Assembly: GCA_020639115.1 (NCBI GenBank)
Contig: JACKHG010000003.1
Location: 248,001 to 312,000, forward strand
Reading direction: 5' to 3'
Length of the DNA stretch: 64,000 nt
Source of the DNA: Phycisphaerales bacterium
Lineage (GTDB): Bacteria > Planctomycetota > Phycisphaerae > UBA1845
The notes beneath the pieces are model-generated. The model made no database searches and was not told the DNA's origin. It saw nothing but the letters and a program-made list of their open reading frames with translations. Position numbers and translations under genes: made by a program. This document shows, piece after piece, positions 53,547-62,315 of the stretch (positions are counted from its first letter, which is position 1; each line of letters opens with the position of its first letter).

Positions 53547-56500
53547 TCAACCGTGCTGATCTTCGCCGGGTCCGTCAAGCTCCTGACGGGCCCGGCGTTT
53601 TGCGCGCAGCAGCCGGGCGCGGGCGTCGCCCGCGTCGGCGGGCTCAGCCGTAGCGGATGTTGGCGTGTCGGGCCGTGGCGGCTTCACCGGCGGAGCCGAC
53701 GGTGCAGGTGGATCGAGCGTTGTGAACGGCAGGTCGGTGGCCTCCGCGGGTCGCGGACCGGGGCCGCGTTCGCCCGCGACATTACTACCCGCGACGCTGC
53801 TGCCGGGCGGGCTGGCTTGTGATCCGGCCAACTCCGCAGCGCGACGCTCGGCTGCCTCGCTGCGCAGGCGTCGGCGCGTGCGCCGCAGGGTCGCGGTCGT
53901 GGCAGCCGCCTCGGGCGCGCCGTGAACCAACCCGGCGATGAAGCGGCGGCTGAACGCGACGACGTCGGCGGGCTCGACGGCGATGCGGCGGACCGCCACG
54001 TCGGCGAGGAAGCACACCAGGGCGAGGCGCACGAGCAGCTCCCAGACCGGTTTCGTGATTTCCACGGTGCGGCGGCTCCACGGCTCGTAGACCGCCTGCG
54101 GCGTCTCGGGGTAAAGCACGCGGCCGCCCGTGGCCCGGGCCATCTCCGCAAGGGCCTGCTCGTTCGATTGCCGATCGCGGTACTCGGCTGCATACGGCAC
54201 GGTCACGCTGGTCTGTACGCTGCCGGTGCGGTTGGCGCCGTCGGCGTGCCAGGCGTAGGCGGCGCGGACGATGTAGCTGCCGGCCTGCCCGGTGGGGAAT
54301 TCCCCCTCATAGCGGCCGAGGCCGACGGGCTTGAGGTCGAGCGGCCGCGGCTGGTGGTCCGGGCCGACGACCGCGCCGGTGATGCGCAGGCCGCCGCGCA
54401 CCAGTCCGATGGCGTCGTACGCCTCGAGCGTGACGCGGGCCCGGTCCCCGTCGCGCGCCACGCGCACGTCGAAGTCGGTCGCGTCGGGGGAGCGGGCGGT
54501 CCAGCGGGCAGCCTGGCTCCAGAACTTGGAAAAACCCGACCAGGGCGTCCAGTCGCGGCCCCAGCGCGGCCACATGCCGCTGGTGAACGCCACGGACCTC
54601 CCGAGCCCGACCTGCCAGTGCGCCAGGATCGGATCGACCCCTTCGTCGGTCGCGCGCAGCAGCGGCACGGTCGCGAGCGGGCGGGCGGAGGTCACGTCGT
54701 AGCCGTAGAGCGGAGGCAGATCGGTCGCCGCAATCCCGCTGACAATCGGCGACTGCAGTCCGCCGCGCAGGGCAGGCACGAACTGGCGTTGGTACGTGCC
54801 GGAGCGGCCGGCGAGGACCGTTTCGCGGACGAAGATCTGCGGCAGGGGGGCTGCATCGCTGGTGGCGTACATCCGCCCGCCGGTGATCTTCGCGATGCGC
54901 GTGAGCAGCGCCGTGTCCGTGTCGGCCCCGATGCCGATCGCGCTGACCGTGATGTTGTCGGCGGCGAGCTGCCGGGCGATCCCGTCGAAATCGCCGGGGA
55001 TCGACTGGCCGTCGGTGAGCAAGATGATATGGCGGACGTTGGTGTCCGCGCCGCGCAGCGCCCGGGCCGCCTCGACGAGCGCGGGGTACATGTCCGTGCC
55101 GCCGCCGGATCCGATGTGTGTGAGCCGGCGCTGAATGCCCGCCTTGTTCTCGCAGGGCATGAGGGGAACCACCCACTGCGTGTCGCCGGCGAAGGCGAGC
55201 ACCCCGATGCGGTCGAGCCCGCCGAGCAGGCCGATCGCGCCGCCCGCAGCCTGCTTGGCCCGCTCGATCTTCTCGCCCATCATCGAGCCGGAGCGATCGA
55301 TCACGATCACCATGCTCAGGCTGAGCAGTTGCAGCTTCTTGCGATCGGTGACGACGGGAAGAACCTCCTCGAGCGGGGCGCGGTAGTAACCGCCGACGCC
55401 GAAGGCGTTGTCGCCGCCGACGGTGATCAGCCCGCCGCCCAGGTCACGCACGTAGGCCGCCAGCGTCTCCTGCTGGTTTTCACCCAGGGCGATCGCCGAG
55501 ACGTTGGAGAGAATCACGAGCGAATAGGCCATCAGCTCAGCCGGGTCGAGCGCGACGCTGTCGACGTCCGCCACCGTGCAGTCGATGTCGTGCTCCGCGA
55601 GGGCGCCCGCCAGCGCCTCAGCCGACGCGCGGGCCTTCCCGCCGCCGGACCCGCCGCCCTCGTGCAGGATCAGCACGCGGTCGCTTCCGCCGACGATGGT
55701 GAAGCTCTCGGCCTGATTGTTGGCGAAGATCGTGTCGGCGTCGGGCGCGTCGGGCGTGAACACGGCGCGGAAACGGTGCACGCCGCTGTCGGGCAACTGC
55801 ACGGCCTGCATGAGGCGGTTGAGGCCGGCGTCGAGCGTGACGGGCACGTCGAGTCCGGGCGAATCGGGGTCGAGATCGATCGGCTGGCCGTTGTGGTAAA
55901 CCAGGATACGGCCGCTCGTCGGCTTCGTCGCGCGGATGACGAGGCTGAGCTCGACGCGGTCGCCCGCGCGGGCCTTGGGCGGGGCCATCAGTCGTTCGAA
56001 CGTCACCTCGTCGCGATGGTTGTACACCAGCGGCAGCACGTCTACGGGCACGCCCTCGGCTGCGAGGCGCTGGAGTTCCGCCTGGGTGTCGCCGGCATTG
56101 GCGTTGCCGTCGGAGATCAGCACGATGCGGCGAGCCGTGTCCACCGGCAGAACCGCGCGAGCCAACCGCAGGCCAGCCGCCAGGTTGGTCTGGTCGAGCT
56201 GCGGGGCAGCCGCGAGCTGCATCACGCGGAGCGCGGAGTAGGCGGGCTGCTCGATGCGGCCGTCCCCGGCGCAGGTGACGAGCGCGACGCGATCGTGGTC
56301 GGGCCGCATGGTCGCGGTGGCGTCGCGGACGTAATCGAGCCCAGCCTGCTGCAGGGCCTCAGGTACGCTGCGCGACGTATCCAGGACGAAGGCGGTGGTG
56401 AGATCGTCGGTGCGGCGGACGGACTGGAAGTCCGCCAGGGCGCAGACGATCAGAGTGATGGCCGCCGCCCGGAGCGTGAGGGCTACCGTGCGACGCGTGG

Positions 56501-56618
56501 TGCTGAGCGCACCCAGGGCCCGGTAGCTGGTCATCACCAGCACGGGCACGAGGACCAGCAGCGCGAGAAACGCGGGCTCATGCGGCTGAAACCAAATGGG
56601 CAGTTGCATCGCAGCCAT
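53547..56618 (-). CDS. Membrane protein with two VWA-like domains and a GATase-like domain
   Basis: A 1023-residue membrane protein. Two N-terminal helices (about 17-33 and 46-64) resemble the BatA/aerotolerance type. The first VWA-like domain begins AFVLDTSRSVPEAL with a MIDAS-like DTSRS at Asp80. A central region (about 310-425) looks like a class I glutamine-amidotransferase fold with GGGLITVGGDNAFGVGGYY but no catalytic Cys. The second VWA domain begins SMVIVIDRSGSMMGEK with the full MIDAS DxSGS at Asp441 and GGGTDMYPAL. Another helix (ELLVRLALVCFLADVAV) precedes a Pro/Ala-rich cytoplasmic tail. Such proteins sit in MoxR/Bat-type stress systems, but no moxR or DUF58 gene is adjacent. Its own 3' end overlaps the convergent terminator. 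Confidence 0.9.
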   Translation of the reverse strand: MAAMQLPIWFQPHEPAFLALLVLVPVLVMTSYRALGALSTTRRTVALTLRAAAITLIVCALADFQSVRRTDDLTTAFVLDTSRSVPEALQQAGLDYVRDATATMRPDHDRVALVTCAGDGRIEQPAYSALRVMQLAAAPQLDQTNLAAGLRLARAVLPVDTARRIVLISDGNANAGDTQAELQRLAAEGVPVDVLPLVYNHRDEVTFERLMAPPKARAGDRVELSLVIRATKPTSGRILVYHNGQPIDLDPDSPGLDVPVTLDAGLNRLMQAVQLPDSGVHRFRAVFTPDAPDADTIFANNQAESFTIVGGSDRVLILHEGGGSGGGKARASAEALAGALAEHDIDCTVADVDSVALDPAELMAYSLVILSNVSAIALGENQQETLAAYVRDLGGGLITVGGDNAFGVGGYYRAPLEEVLPVVTDRKKLQLLSLSMVIVIDRSGSMMGEKIERAKQAAGGAIGLLGGLDRIGVLAFAGDTQWVVPLMPCENKAGIQRRLTHIGSGGGTDMYPALVEAARALRGADTNVRHIILLTDGQSIPGDFDGIARQLAADNITVSAIGIGADTDTALLTRIAKITGGRMYATSDAAPLPQIFVRETVLAGRSGTYQRQFVPALRGGLQSPIVSGIAATDLPPLYGYDVTSARPLATVPLLRATDEGVDPILAHWQVGLGRSVAFTSGMWPRWGRDWTPWSGFSKFWSQAARWTARSPDATDFDVRVARDGDRARVTLEAYDAIGLVRGGLRITGAVVGPDHQPRPLDLKPVGLGRYEGEFPTGQAGSYIVRAAYAWHADGANRTGSVQTSVTVPYAAEYRDRQSNEQALAEMARATGGRVLYPETPQAVYEPWSRRTVEITKPVWELLVRLALVCFLADVAVRRIAVEPADVVAFSRRFIAGLVHGAPEAAATTATLRRTRRRLRSEAAERRAAELAGSQASPPGSSVAGSNVAGERGPGPRPAEATDLPFTTLDPPAPSAPPVKPPRPDTPTSATAEPADAGDARARLLRAKRRARQELDGPGEDQHG
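53564..53601 (+). terminator. Intrinsic terminator of the metalloprotease gene, inside the convergent gene
   Basis: A 14-bp stem, CGCCGGGTCCGTCA at 53564-53577 with 53584-53597 (one G-T pair), followed by TTTT at 53598-53601. It falls within the last 20 codons of the opposite-strand VWA protein gene, so the same DNA serves as terminator and as coding sequence. Confidence 0.8.
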
Positions 56619-56689
56619 CAGCCGAATGGTACCGGTCGAGCACCCGCGAGGCCACGCGAAGCAGCCGGAGCGTGCAGGGTCTTACAATC

Positions 56690-58290
56690 GGCCGAAACTC
56701 GAAGGTCGAAAGTCGCAAGTCGAAGGCCCAACACGGCAGGGCACGCTATTGCCCGCCGCACAGACCGCCCATCAGAACCCTCCACGCCAGTGGGGGGCCA
56801 AGCCGCGCAGCGCGTAGGGCGTGCCGTGCACGCCGCGAATGCCCCGGACTCCGCCGCATGTGCCCCTCGCCCGGAGGGCGCAAGATGTCAGCCAGGGGCG
56901 CCGGCCCCTGGGCCCCAGCCGCGAAGCGGCTGCTGTTCCTCCAGACTCCAGACTCCCCGCCTCCAGACTGCCCTGTGTGGCTTTTCCGCAAACCCGGTGA
57001 CTATGACGGTAAGCTCTTGGCGACGCGGGGTTTGCGCGTCGCGGGCGGCATCGCACCGGCTGACCGGCGGGGGCGCGTCGACCGCTCCGGTCGCGCCGGC
57101 TGAGGGTATTTCCCTGAATGGACATTGGGTTTTCGGTTAGGATGGAGCGTGGCCGGAGTGCGGGGCCCGCGGGGCCGAACCTTGCGGGTGGCGCGTTGTC
57201 CTGGGGAGAGAGCGGTGGGAACGCGGCGCCGGGAGCGGCTGGCGAGGTTGGCCGGCGGCCCGCGGCGCAATTCGCCTCTCTGGAGACCGGCCATTCTCAA
57301 ATGACGTCCCTCGTGCTCCCTGAACCGAGCTTCGCTCCCGTCGTCTGCCTGATCGGTGCGTTGTCCTTGCGCCGGCGCGCTCGCCAAGCGCACGCACATT
57401 CACATCAATAGCATGCCTGCGCCCGCAGGACAGCCCGCGCCGGATCGTGGACAGCTCCCCCGACTACTCTTGGCCCGTACCCCGCTCATTCGCAGCCTGG
57501 TTCCGGCGGGCCGCCACCGTGGGAACATCTGCCCTCGCCCGCACCTCCGGACTCCAGACTGTCCACCTGCCGGCTCCAGACTGCTCTCCCTCCTCTGGCT
57601 GACGGCTGAAAGCTGATAGCTGACCGCTCGCAAATTCTCATTAAAACTAGCGCCCAACCCCGCCAATCATGAAGCGCCCGTCAAGTAGTAGAAGGTAGTG
57701 AACGCGTGAGAGGAACGGACCCGCGCCGCCCAAGCAGAGCACGGGGCGCAAAGCCCCGTGACCAACCCCCCAGGCGCCAGAACGCCAAAAGAACGATGCA
57801 GACACGACGAACAGAACAGTTGATCAGAAGAAAGCTGAGCAGGAGACCCGCGCCCAGACCACCCATAAACCGCCATAACCCAACTCACCCCGCCCCCTCC
57901 GTCGCTGCGTCGCTCCGTCGCTTCGTCGCTCCCCCTAATTCGTCATTCGTCACTCGTCATTCTGCATTCCCGTCCTTCGCGCCTTCTTGGTTCAATTACC
58001 AATCCAAGCCCTGGAATACTCTTCCGCACGACGCAAAAACCGTATGCGCAGATCAAACCCACTTATCAGTGCCACTGCAACGCCTGGCGCTGTCAAAAAT
58101 AGTGGTGGACCCTCCGCACGACCCCAAGACCAACGTTCAAGCGCTACTGCCAAAAGGCTCTGCAGCCCCTCGAAGAGCCAACGGAATTCCGCCAAGCATC
58201 CCCAGCCCGCCACCACCGCCCTCCGTCGCTGCGTCGCTCCGTCGCTCCGTCGCTGCGTCGCTGCGTCGCTCTGCCGCTGCATCGCTCCCC
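56690..58290. repeat. Cluster of unrelated 7-bp and 8-bp imperfect tandem arrays
   Basis: At least seven short arrays with different cores: AAACTCG/AAGGTCG/AAAGTCG (period 7, about 56697-56731), CTCCAGA (period 7, about 56939-56972, and again broken at 57545-57590), GGCTGAC/AGCTGAT (period 7, 57597-57630), CGTCGCTS (period 8, 57898-57934), ATTCGTC (period 7, 57938-57970) and CGTCGCTS again (period 8, 58217-58288). Units differ in sequence but keep the 7/8-bp period. Confidence 0.8.
57118..57411 (+). CDS. Small ORF ending in a PEP-CTERM-like sorting signal (uncertain gene or relic)
   Basis: A 97-codon frame beginning with ATG directly after an in-frame TGA. The last 30 residues read LVLPEPSFAPVVCLIGALSL, followed by RRRARQ: a PEP motif, a hydrophobic helix and an arginine cluster, which is the layout of PEP-CTERM anchors processed by exosortase. 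The first 65 residues are Gly/Ala/Arg-rich without a signal peptide or known domain, so the ORF may be the surviving 3' end of a larger exported protein, or chance. No exosortase gene is in the window. Confidence 0.3.
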   Translation: MDIGFSVRMERGRSAGPAGPNLAGGALSWGESGGNAAPGAAGEVGRRPAAQFASLETGHSQMTSLVLPEPSFAPVVCLIGALSLRRRARQAHAHSHQ

Positions 58291-58461
58291 CCGAAACCGA
58301 CGAGCAGGTCGCCGAGGGCGCGGGCGGCTTTTGGCAACGAGTGCGCGGCAGCCGGTGGGCCGGGCGCGGCGTTGCGCGACGCCCCCCGGTGCGCTACAAT
58401 GCCCGATCAAACGATCCGGCACCTGCGGGGGCTGAGCGCCCCCGGGATTGGAGCGAATTAC

Positions 58462-58794
58462 ATGCCTTTTGCCCGGCTGAGCGACCTGGCGCATTTCTCC
58501 CCGGAGAAGATGCAGAAAAACCCGATCCTGGACTGTCCGCAGATGGTGGCGGACGTCTACTGTCTCGAGCCCGGCCAGGAGCAGCGCGTGCACGCCCACG
58601 CGGGCGAGGCCAAGATGTACTGCGTGGTGGACGGACGCGGAGACTTCACGATCGGCGACGCGTCGCGTACGCTGGCGGCGGGCGAGATCGCCTGGTCGCC
58701 GGCGGGCGTGGTCCACGGGGTGCGCAACGCGTACGCGGAGCGGCTCACCGTGCTGGTGGTGATGGCGCCGAACCCGAATCTGCGGCGGGAGTGA
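58462..58794 (+). CDS. Cupin-domain protein
   Basis: A 110-residue single-domain cupin; the ATG at 58462 has GGAG eight bases upstream. LEPGQEQRVHAHAGEAKMYC is cupin motif 1 with the His-x-His and Glu metal ligands, and GEIAWSPAGVVHGVRNA is motif 2 with the last His. A metal site should therefore form. The protein may bind a small molecule or act as a simple isomerase or dioxygenase; the sequence alone does not say which. The frame is open back to 57706 through tandem repeats, but that extension is not coding. Its stop codon is the first triplet of an 8-bp tandem array. Confidence 0.88.
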   Translation: MPFARLSDLAHFSPEKMQKNPILDCPQMVADVYCLEPGQEQRVHAHAGEAKMYCVVDGRGDFTIGDASRTLAAGEIAWSPAGVVHGVRNAYAERLTVLVVMAPNPNLRRE

Positions 58795-58856
58795 GAAAGT
58801 GAGAGAGTGGGAAAGTGAGAAAGTGGGAAAGTGAGAAAGTGCTAAAGTGAGAGCGG
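58790..58856. repeat. 8-bp tandem array (AGTGAGAA / AGTGGGAA)
   Basis: About eight copies of an 8-bp unit with variants AGTGAGAA, AGTGAGAG, AGTGGGAA and AGTGCTAA. The array begins inside the stop codon of the cupin gene and ends about 25 bases before the M20 amidohydrolase start, so it fills nearly the whole spacer. Confidence 0.9.
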
Positions 58857-58880
58857 GCTTGTGGATGCGGGAAAGACACG

Positions 58881-60089
58881 ATGCTTGACTTTACGGGCGA
58901 TATAGAGGCCATTCTGCCTGAGGTTGTTGCGCTGCGGCACGATCTGCACGCGCATCCGGAACTGGCGTACTGCGAGGAGCGCACGAGCGGCAAGGTCCTG
59001 GAGCAGTTGCGCTCTTTGGCGGGTCTCGAGATTCAAGACGGCCTGGCGGGGGGCACGGGGATCGTTGCGACGCTGAACGGCGACAAGCCCGGGCCCTGCG
59101 TGCTGCTGCGGGCGGACATGGACGCGCTGCCGATCGAGGAGGACAGTGCGCTGCCTTACAAGTCGCAGCACGCCGGCAAGATGCACGCGTGCGGTCACGA
59201 CGGGCACACCTCCATGCTGATCGGGGCGGCGCGCGTGCTGACGCGCTGCGCGGATCGGTTGCCGGGCAAGGTGAAATTCTGCTTTCAGCCAGCCGAGGAG
59301 GACGGGGCGGGCGGGGAGCGCATGGTTGCCGACGGCGTCCTGGAGAATCCGCGGGTGGATGCGGCGTTCGCGCTGCACGGCTGGCCCGACATTCCCGTCG
59401 GGGCGATCGCGACGCGGCCGGGTCCGATGCTGGCGGCGACGGCGCCGTTCGACATCACCATCACCGCCCGGGGCGGGCACGCCGCGTATCCGCACCGCAC
59501 GCCCGACGCGATCGTGGCAGCCGCCCAGTTCATCACGAACATCCAGGCGATTCGAGCGCGGTTCGTGGACCCGTTCGACCCGGTCGTGATTTCAATCTGC
59601 ATGGTTGAGGCGGGATACACGTACAACGTGCTGCCCCAGCGCTGCGCGCTCAAGGGGACGGTGCGGGCGCTGCGTCCGGAGGTCCACGCGCGGGCCCGGG
59701 CGCTGGTGGGTGAATTCCTGCGCGCCACCGCGGCGAGTTTCGAGGTCGAGGCGGAGCTGGCGTACGGCACGTGCTATCCCGCGCTGACCAACGATGCGGC
59801 GTGCGCGGCGCTGGTGGCGGACGTCGGGCGGGAGCTTCTGGGGGCGGAGCGCGTCTCGATGGACTACCCGCCGGGACTGGGCGGCGAGGACTTCGCGTAC
59901 TTCGCCGAGCGGGTGCCCGCGGCCATGTTCCAGTTGGGCCTGAAGCGTCCCAGCGCGGCGGACGTTGCGGGTTTGCACAATCCGCGCTTCGACTTCAACG
60001 ACGCCGCGTTGCCCCACGGAATCGGCATGCTCTGCGGCATAGCCCAGCGCTATCTCGAGCACGCCGGAGCCGTCGCACCCACCCGGTAA
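58881..60089 (+). CDS. M20 family amidohydrolase
   Basis: Zinc-dependent amidohydrolase of the M20 (AMA/HipO-like) family, 402 residues. VALRHDLHAHPELAYCEERT is the family start; LLRADMDALPIEE carries the first metal Asp region, KMHACGHDGHTSML the CGHDGH metal motif and FCFQPAEEDGAGGERM the catalytic Glu pair. HGWPDIPVGAIATRPGPMLA leads into the lid domain with GRGGHAAYPHR-type residues (ARGGHAAYPHRTPD). GGEDFAYFAERVPAAMFQLG closes the catalytic domain. All metal ligands appear intact. It likely cleaves N-acyl amino acids or related amides; hippurate or indole-acetyl substrates are typical, but the true one is unknown. Confidence 0.94.
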   Translation: MLDFTGDIEAILPEVVALRHDLHAHPELAYCEERTSGKVLEQLRSLAGLEIQDGLAGGTGIVATLNGDKPGPCVLLRADMDALPIEEDSALPYKSQHAGKMHACGHDGHTSMLIGAARVLTRCADRLPGKVKFCFQPAEEDGAGGERMVADGVLENPRVDAAFALHGWPDIPVGAIATRPGPMLAATAPFDITITARGGHAAYPHRTPDAIVAAAQFITNIQAIRARFVDPFDPVVISICMVEAGYTYNVLPQRCALKGTVRALRPEVHARARALVGEFLRATAASFEVEAELAYGTCYPALTNDAACAALVADVGRELLGAERVSMDYPPGLGGEDFAYFAERVPAAMFQLGLKRPSAADVAGLHNPRFDFNDAALPHGIGMLCGIAQRYLEHAGAVAPTR

Positions 60090-60112
60090 GCGCTTATGCG
60101 CTACGGCGCGGA

Positions 60113-61954
60113 TCAGGATATCCGATTCCGCAGGTCGAGGACAGCGATGCTGCCCAGCGACACGAAGACGGCGACGAAGACCAGGATCGTCCAGAGCACG
60201 TGCGTTCCGACGTGGCCCTTTTCGCTTTCGGACAGGGCGCCCACGAGAAACGGCAGCGCCGCCAGCAGGGCGGGGATGATCACGACGTAGAGGCGCAGCG
60301 TCAGCGACCGATACGCATGGCGGGTGACGCGGACGACGTCGTACGGCGAGACGGCGAGCTTGCTGCGCCGCTCCTCATCGAGCAGGATCGGTGGGAGGTC
60401 CTTGCGCCTGGAGTATTCGGGCAGGCGCCAGAGTTCCAGGAAGTCGGCGGCGGTGCCGTTGACCCACGTCTCATCGTCGTAGAGTTCCTGGCGGGTTTTC
60501 CAGGTGTCAGCCCCGAGCCGGGCGGCGCGAACGGCGAGGTGGCGGCGCGGCGATTCGATGCGTACGGGGTCGCCGTGACCGATGCCGAGGACGTCAAAGG
60601 TCGTCTCGGGCACGCGGCAGATGTGGATTTCCATATCCTCGAAGGTGGCGAGATGCACGCGCATGAGTTCGGGCTGCGATCCGAGGATCCGCTCCACGAG
60701 CCGGTAGAGCCGGCTGCGGCGGGTCTGGTGATTATCGTCGCCCGCGTCCGGACCGAGGCCTTTCCGGCGTTTGTGGGGCGCTTCGACGCGGACCCATCCG
60801 CCGACTCGGATACCGAGTGCGTCGCGGAGTTTCTGATCCACGGCGATGGCGTGGCGGTTGCCGTCGGCGCCGGTGTTGACGGGTGGGTCGTCGGCGGGCG
60901 CATGCGTGCAGTCAACGGTCGCGACGGTCTGAACCACCTGACACTCGGCGTTGCTTGCGCGTTCGACGACGGAGCGCCGTCCCTTGTGCAGGCGGGCGAG
61001 CGCGACGGAGGGGCGGACGAGCATGACGAGTTGCCGGTGGGCAATGCGGTTTCCCTTGCAGATGTGGCGCGGGAGCTGAACGATGAAATCGCGTTTGGCG
61101 GCGTCGCGGTTGACGGTGGGCTGCACCTGGAACCACGTGCCCGAATGGCCGTCATCACCGAGCCATTTCTGGCGGGCGGCGGTGATGAGCACTTTGAGGC
61201 GGGCGTCGGTCCATGCCGAGTGTTGGGGCAGGCAGGTGCGCAGATACTCGATGGTTCCGTCGGCGGAGTGGTAGGGGTAGGTGTCCAGAAGGCCCTCGAT
61301 GATCGTGCGCACGTACGGTTCGCCCGGATCCTGCTCGGCGGGTGGTTGGGCGCTGGTGAAGGTGTAGACGGGTTCGCGTTGCCCGTCGTGGGTGGTGTCG
61401 CCGACGTGGATCAGGCGCGCGTAGTCGCCGGGCGGCTCGACGTCGACGGAGCCGTGGGCTTCAGCCGCGGCGTAAGGGAGGCCGTTGGGGTAATCCTCTA
61501 CTGTCCGGCCGTTTTCCTGGGCGAAGGTGTGGAGGAACTGGTCGCGGTGCATGCGGTACATCCGCGCGTAGCAGAGGGGCCGGCCCGCGAGGGCGCTGCG
61601 GCGTGGCGTGACATCGCAGCCGGTGATCGGTGCGGCGGTCTCTGCTTGAGTCGGGTCGCCGGCGGGTGACGTGGGGTGACGACCGAACGGGTCGGTGATG
61701 TAGGCGACGCCGCCACCGCCCCAGGAGGCTGATTCGCCGGCGAAGAACAGGCTGCAGGGTAGAAGCACAGGGCGATTGGCGGTGGGTGGGTCGGTGCGCG
61801 TGCAGGGAATATGGGTGCGTTGCGGCCAGTCGGAGCGGCCGCCGGCGATGTAGAGCATCAGGCGGCTCCACTTGAGGTTGGAGCCGTAGCACGCGTACCA
61901 GACGTACTCGGTGTCTGTGGAGGTCGTTTCTGCTTCCGCGCCTGGGTCGGTCAT
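60113..61954 (-). CDS. Gamma-glutamylcyclotransferase-like membrane fusion protein
   Basis: A 613-residue protein. The N-terminus has VWYACYGSNLKWSR (YGSNL at 23-27), the substrate-loop signature of the gamma-glutamylcyclotransferase fold, and ~200 further residues that could complete it. The second half contains three similar segments: ALGIRVGGWVRVEAP (379-393), VLGIGHGDPVRIESP (455-469) and LAVSPYDVVRVTR (533-545), reminiscent of double-psi beta-barrel units. Two C-terminal helices (LYVVIIPALLAALPFLVGAL and VLWTILVFVAVFVSLGSIAV) anchor it. The combination is not one I know. No catalytic Glu can be assigned with confidence. It converges with the M20 gene. Confidence 0.75.
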   Translation of the reverse strand: MTDPGAEAETTSTDTEYVWYACYGSNLKWSRLMLYIAGGRSDWPQRTHIPCTRTDPPTANRPVLLPCSLFFAGESASWGGGGVAYITDPFGRHPTSPAGDPTQAETAAPITGCDVTPRRSALAGRPLCYARMYRMHRDQFLHTFAQENGRTVEDYPNGLPYAAAEAHGSVDVEPPGDYARLIHVGDTTHDGQREPVYTFTSAQPPAEQDPGEPYVRTIIEGLLDTYPYHSADGTIEYLRTCLPQHSAWTDARLKVLITAARQKWLGDDGHSGTWFQVQPTVNRDAAKRDFIVQLPRHICKGNRIAHRQLVMLVRPSVALARLHKGRRSVVERASNAECQVVQTVATVDCTHAPADDPPVNTGADGNRHAIAVDQKLRDALGIRVGGWVRVEAPHKRRKGLGPDAGDDNHQTRRSRLYRLVERILGSQPELMRVHLATFEDMEIHICRVPETTFDVLGIGHGDPVRIESPRRHLAVRAARLGADTWKTRQELYDDETWVNGTAADFLELWRLPEYSRRKDLPPILLDEERRSKLAVSPYDVVRVTRHAYRSLTLRLYVVIIPALLAALPFLVGALSESEKGHVGTHVLWTILVFVAVFVSLGSIAVLDLRNRIS

Positions 61955-62315
61955 GCGTAGCGCCTCGGGTGGATGACGTTGCGGGCGGTCACCCGTCGTG
62001 CCGCATTATCCGTCATGATATGCGATTCTTGAGTTCCTTGCGCGCGACGGCGGCCAGAGCGACGATAAACCCAGTCGGCCTGGCGATCGCGCCGAGGCGC
62101 ATGAGGCGTATGTGTCTGTCGTTCCACCGTGGCCAGCTCTCGACTGCGTATTTGCGTTGAACGCGTGTATTGCGGTACGTGCATTGAGGCGTCAAATCAG
62201 TGGAGTCCAGGTTCCAACGGCGAATCGGCCGCGTGGCGACGTTGCAGGAGGGCGGCAACTGCGGGACTGCCCAGTGGTTCGGCATTCCGGTGGACTGGTG
62301 GGCACATTCTGAAGA
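61955..62315. other. Gene-free stretch of lower GC
   Basis: About 360 bases upstream of the GGCT-like gene. GC is visibly lower than in neighbouring genes. A 77-codon minus-strand frame (61951-62184) overlaps the start of that gene by four bases but has no coding character. Probably holds its promoter; no clear boxes found. Confidence 0.4.

Larger units (their letters stand above)
56619..58461. other. 1.84-kb gene-poor spacer with many short tandem arrays
   Basis: No clear gene. The stretch contains separate 7- or 8-bp tandem arrays (listed below as one repeat region), a PEP-CTERM-like tail ORF at 57118-57411, and a patch of lower GC near 57980-58180 whose minus frame (57992-58282) could be the relic of a coding sequence. 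Open frames otherwise are antisense shadows or run through the arrays. Confidence 0.6.

Noticed and set aside
53922..57140. 1072-codon open frame on the plus strand
   Set aside because: Antisense to the VWA/GATase-like gene, with Arg/Gly/Asp/His-rich shadow composition and no motif; the minus-strand frame has clear domains.
57898..58290. CRISPR array
   Set aside because: The repeats are 8-bp head-to-tail units without unique spacers, and no cas gene is in the window.
59771..61669. 632-codon open frame on the plus strand
   Set aside because: Covers the end of the M20 gene and the antisense of the GGCT-like gene; no recognisable domain and shadow composition.
61951..62184. 77-codon frame overlapping the GGCT-like gene start by ATGA
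   Set aside because: Arg/Thr/His-rich, no ribosome binding site and no conserved feature; the overlap looks accidental.
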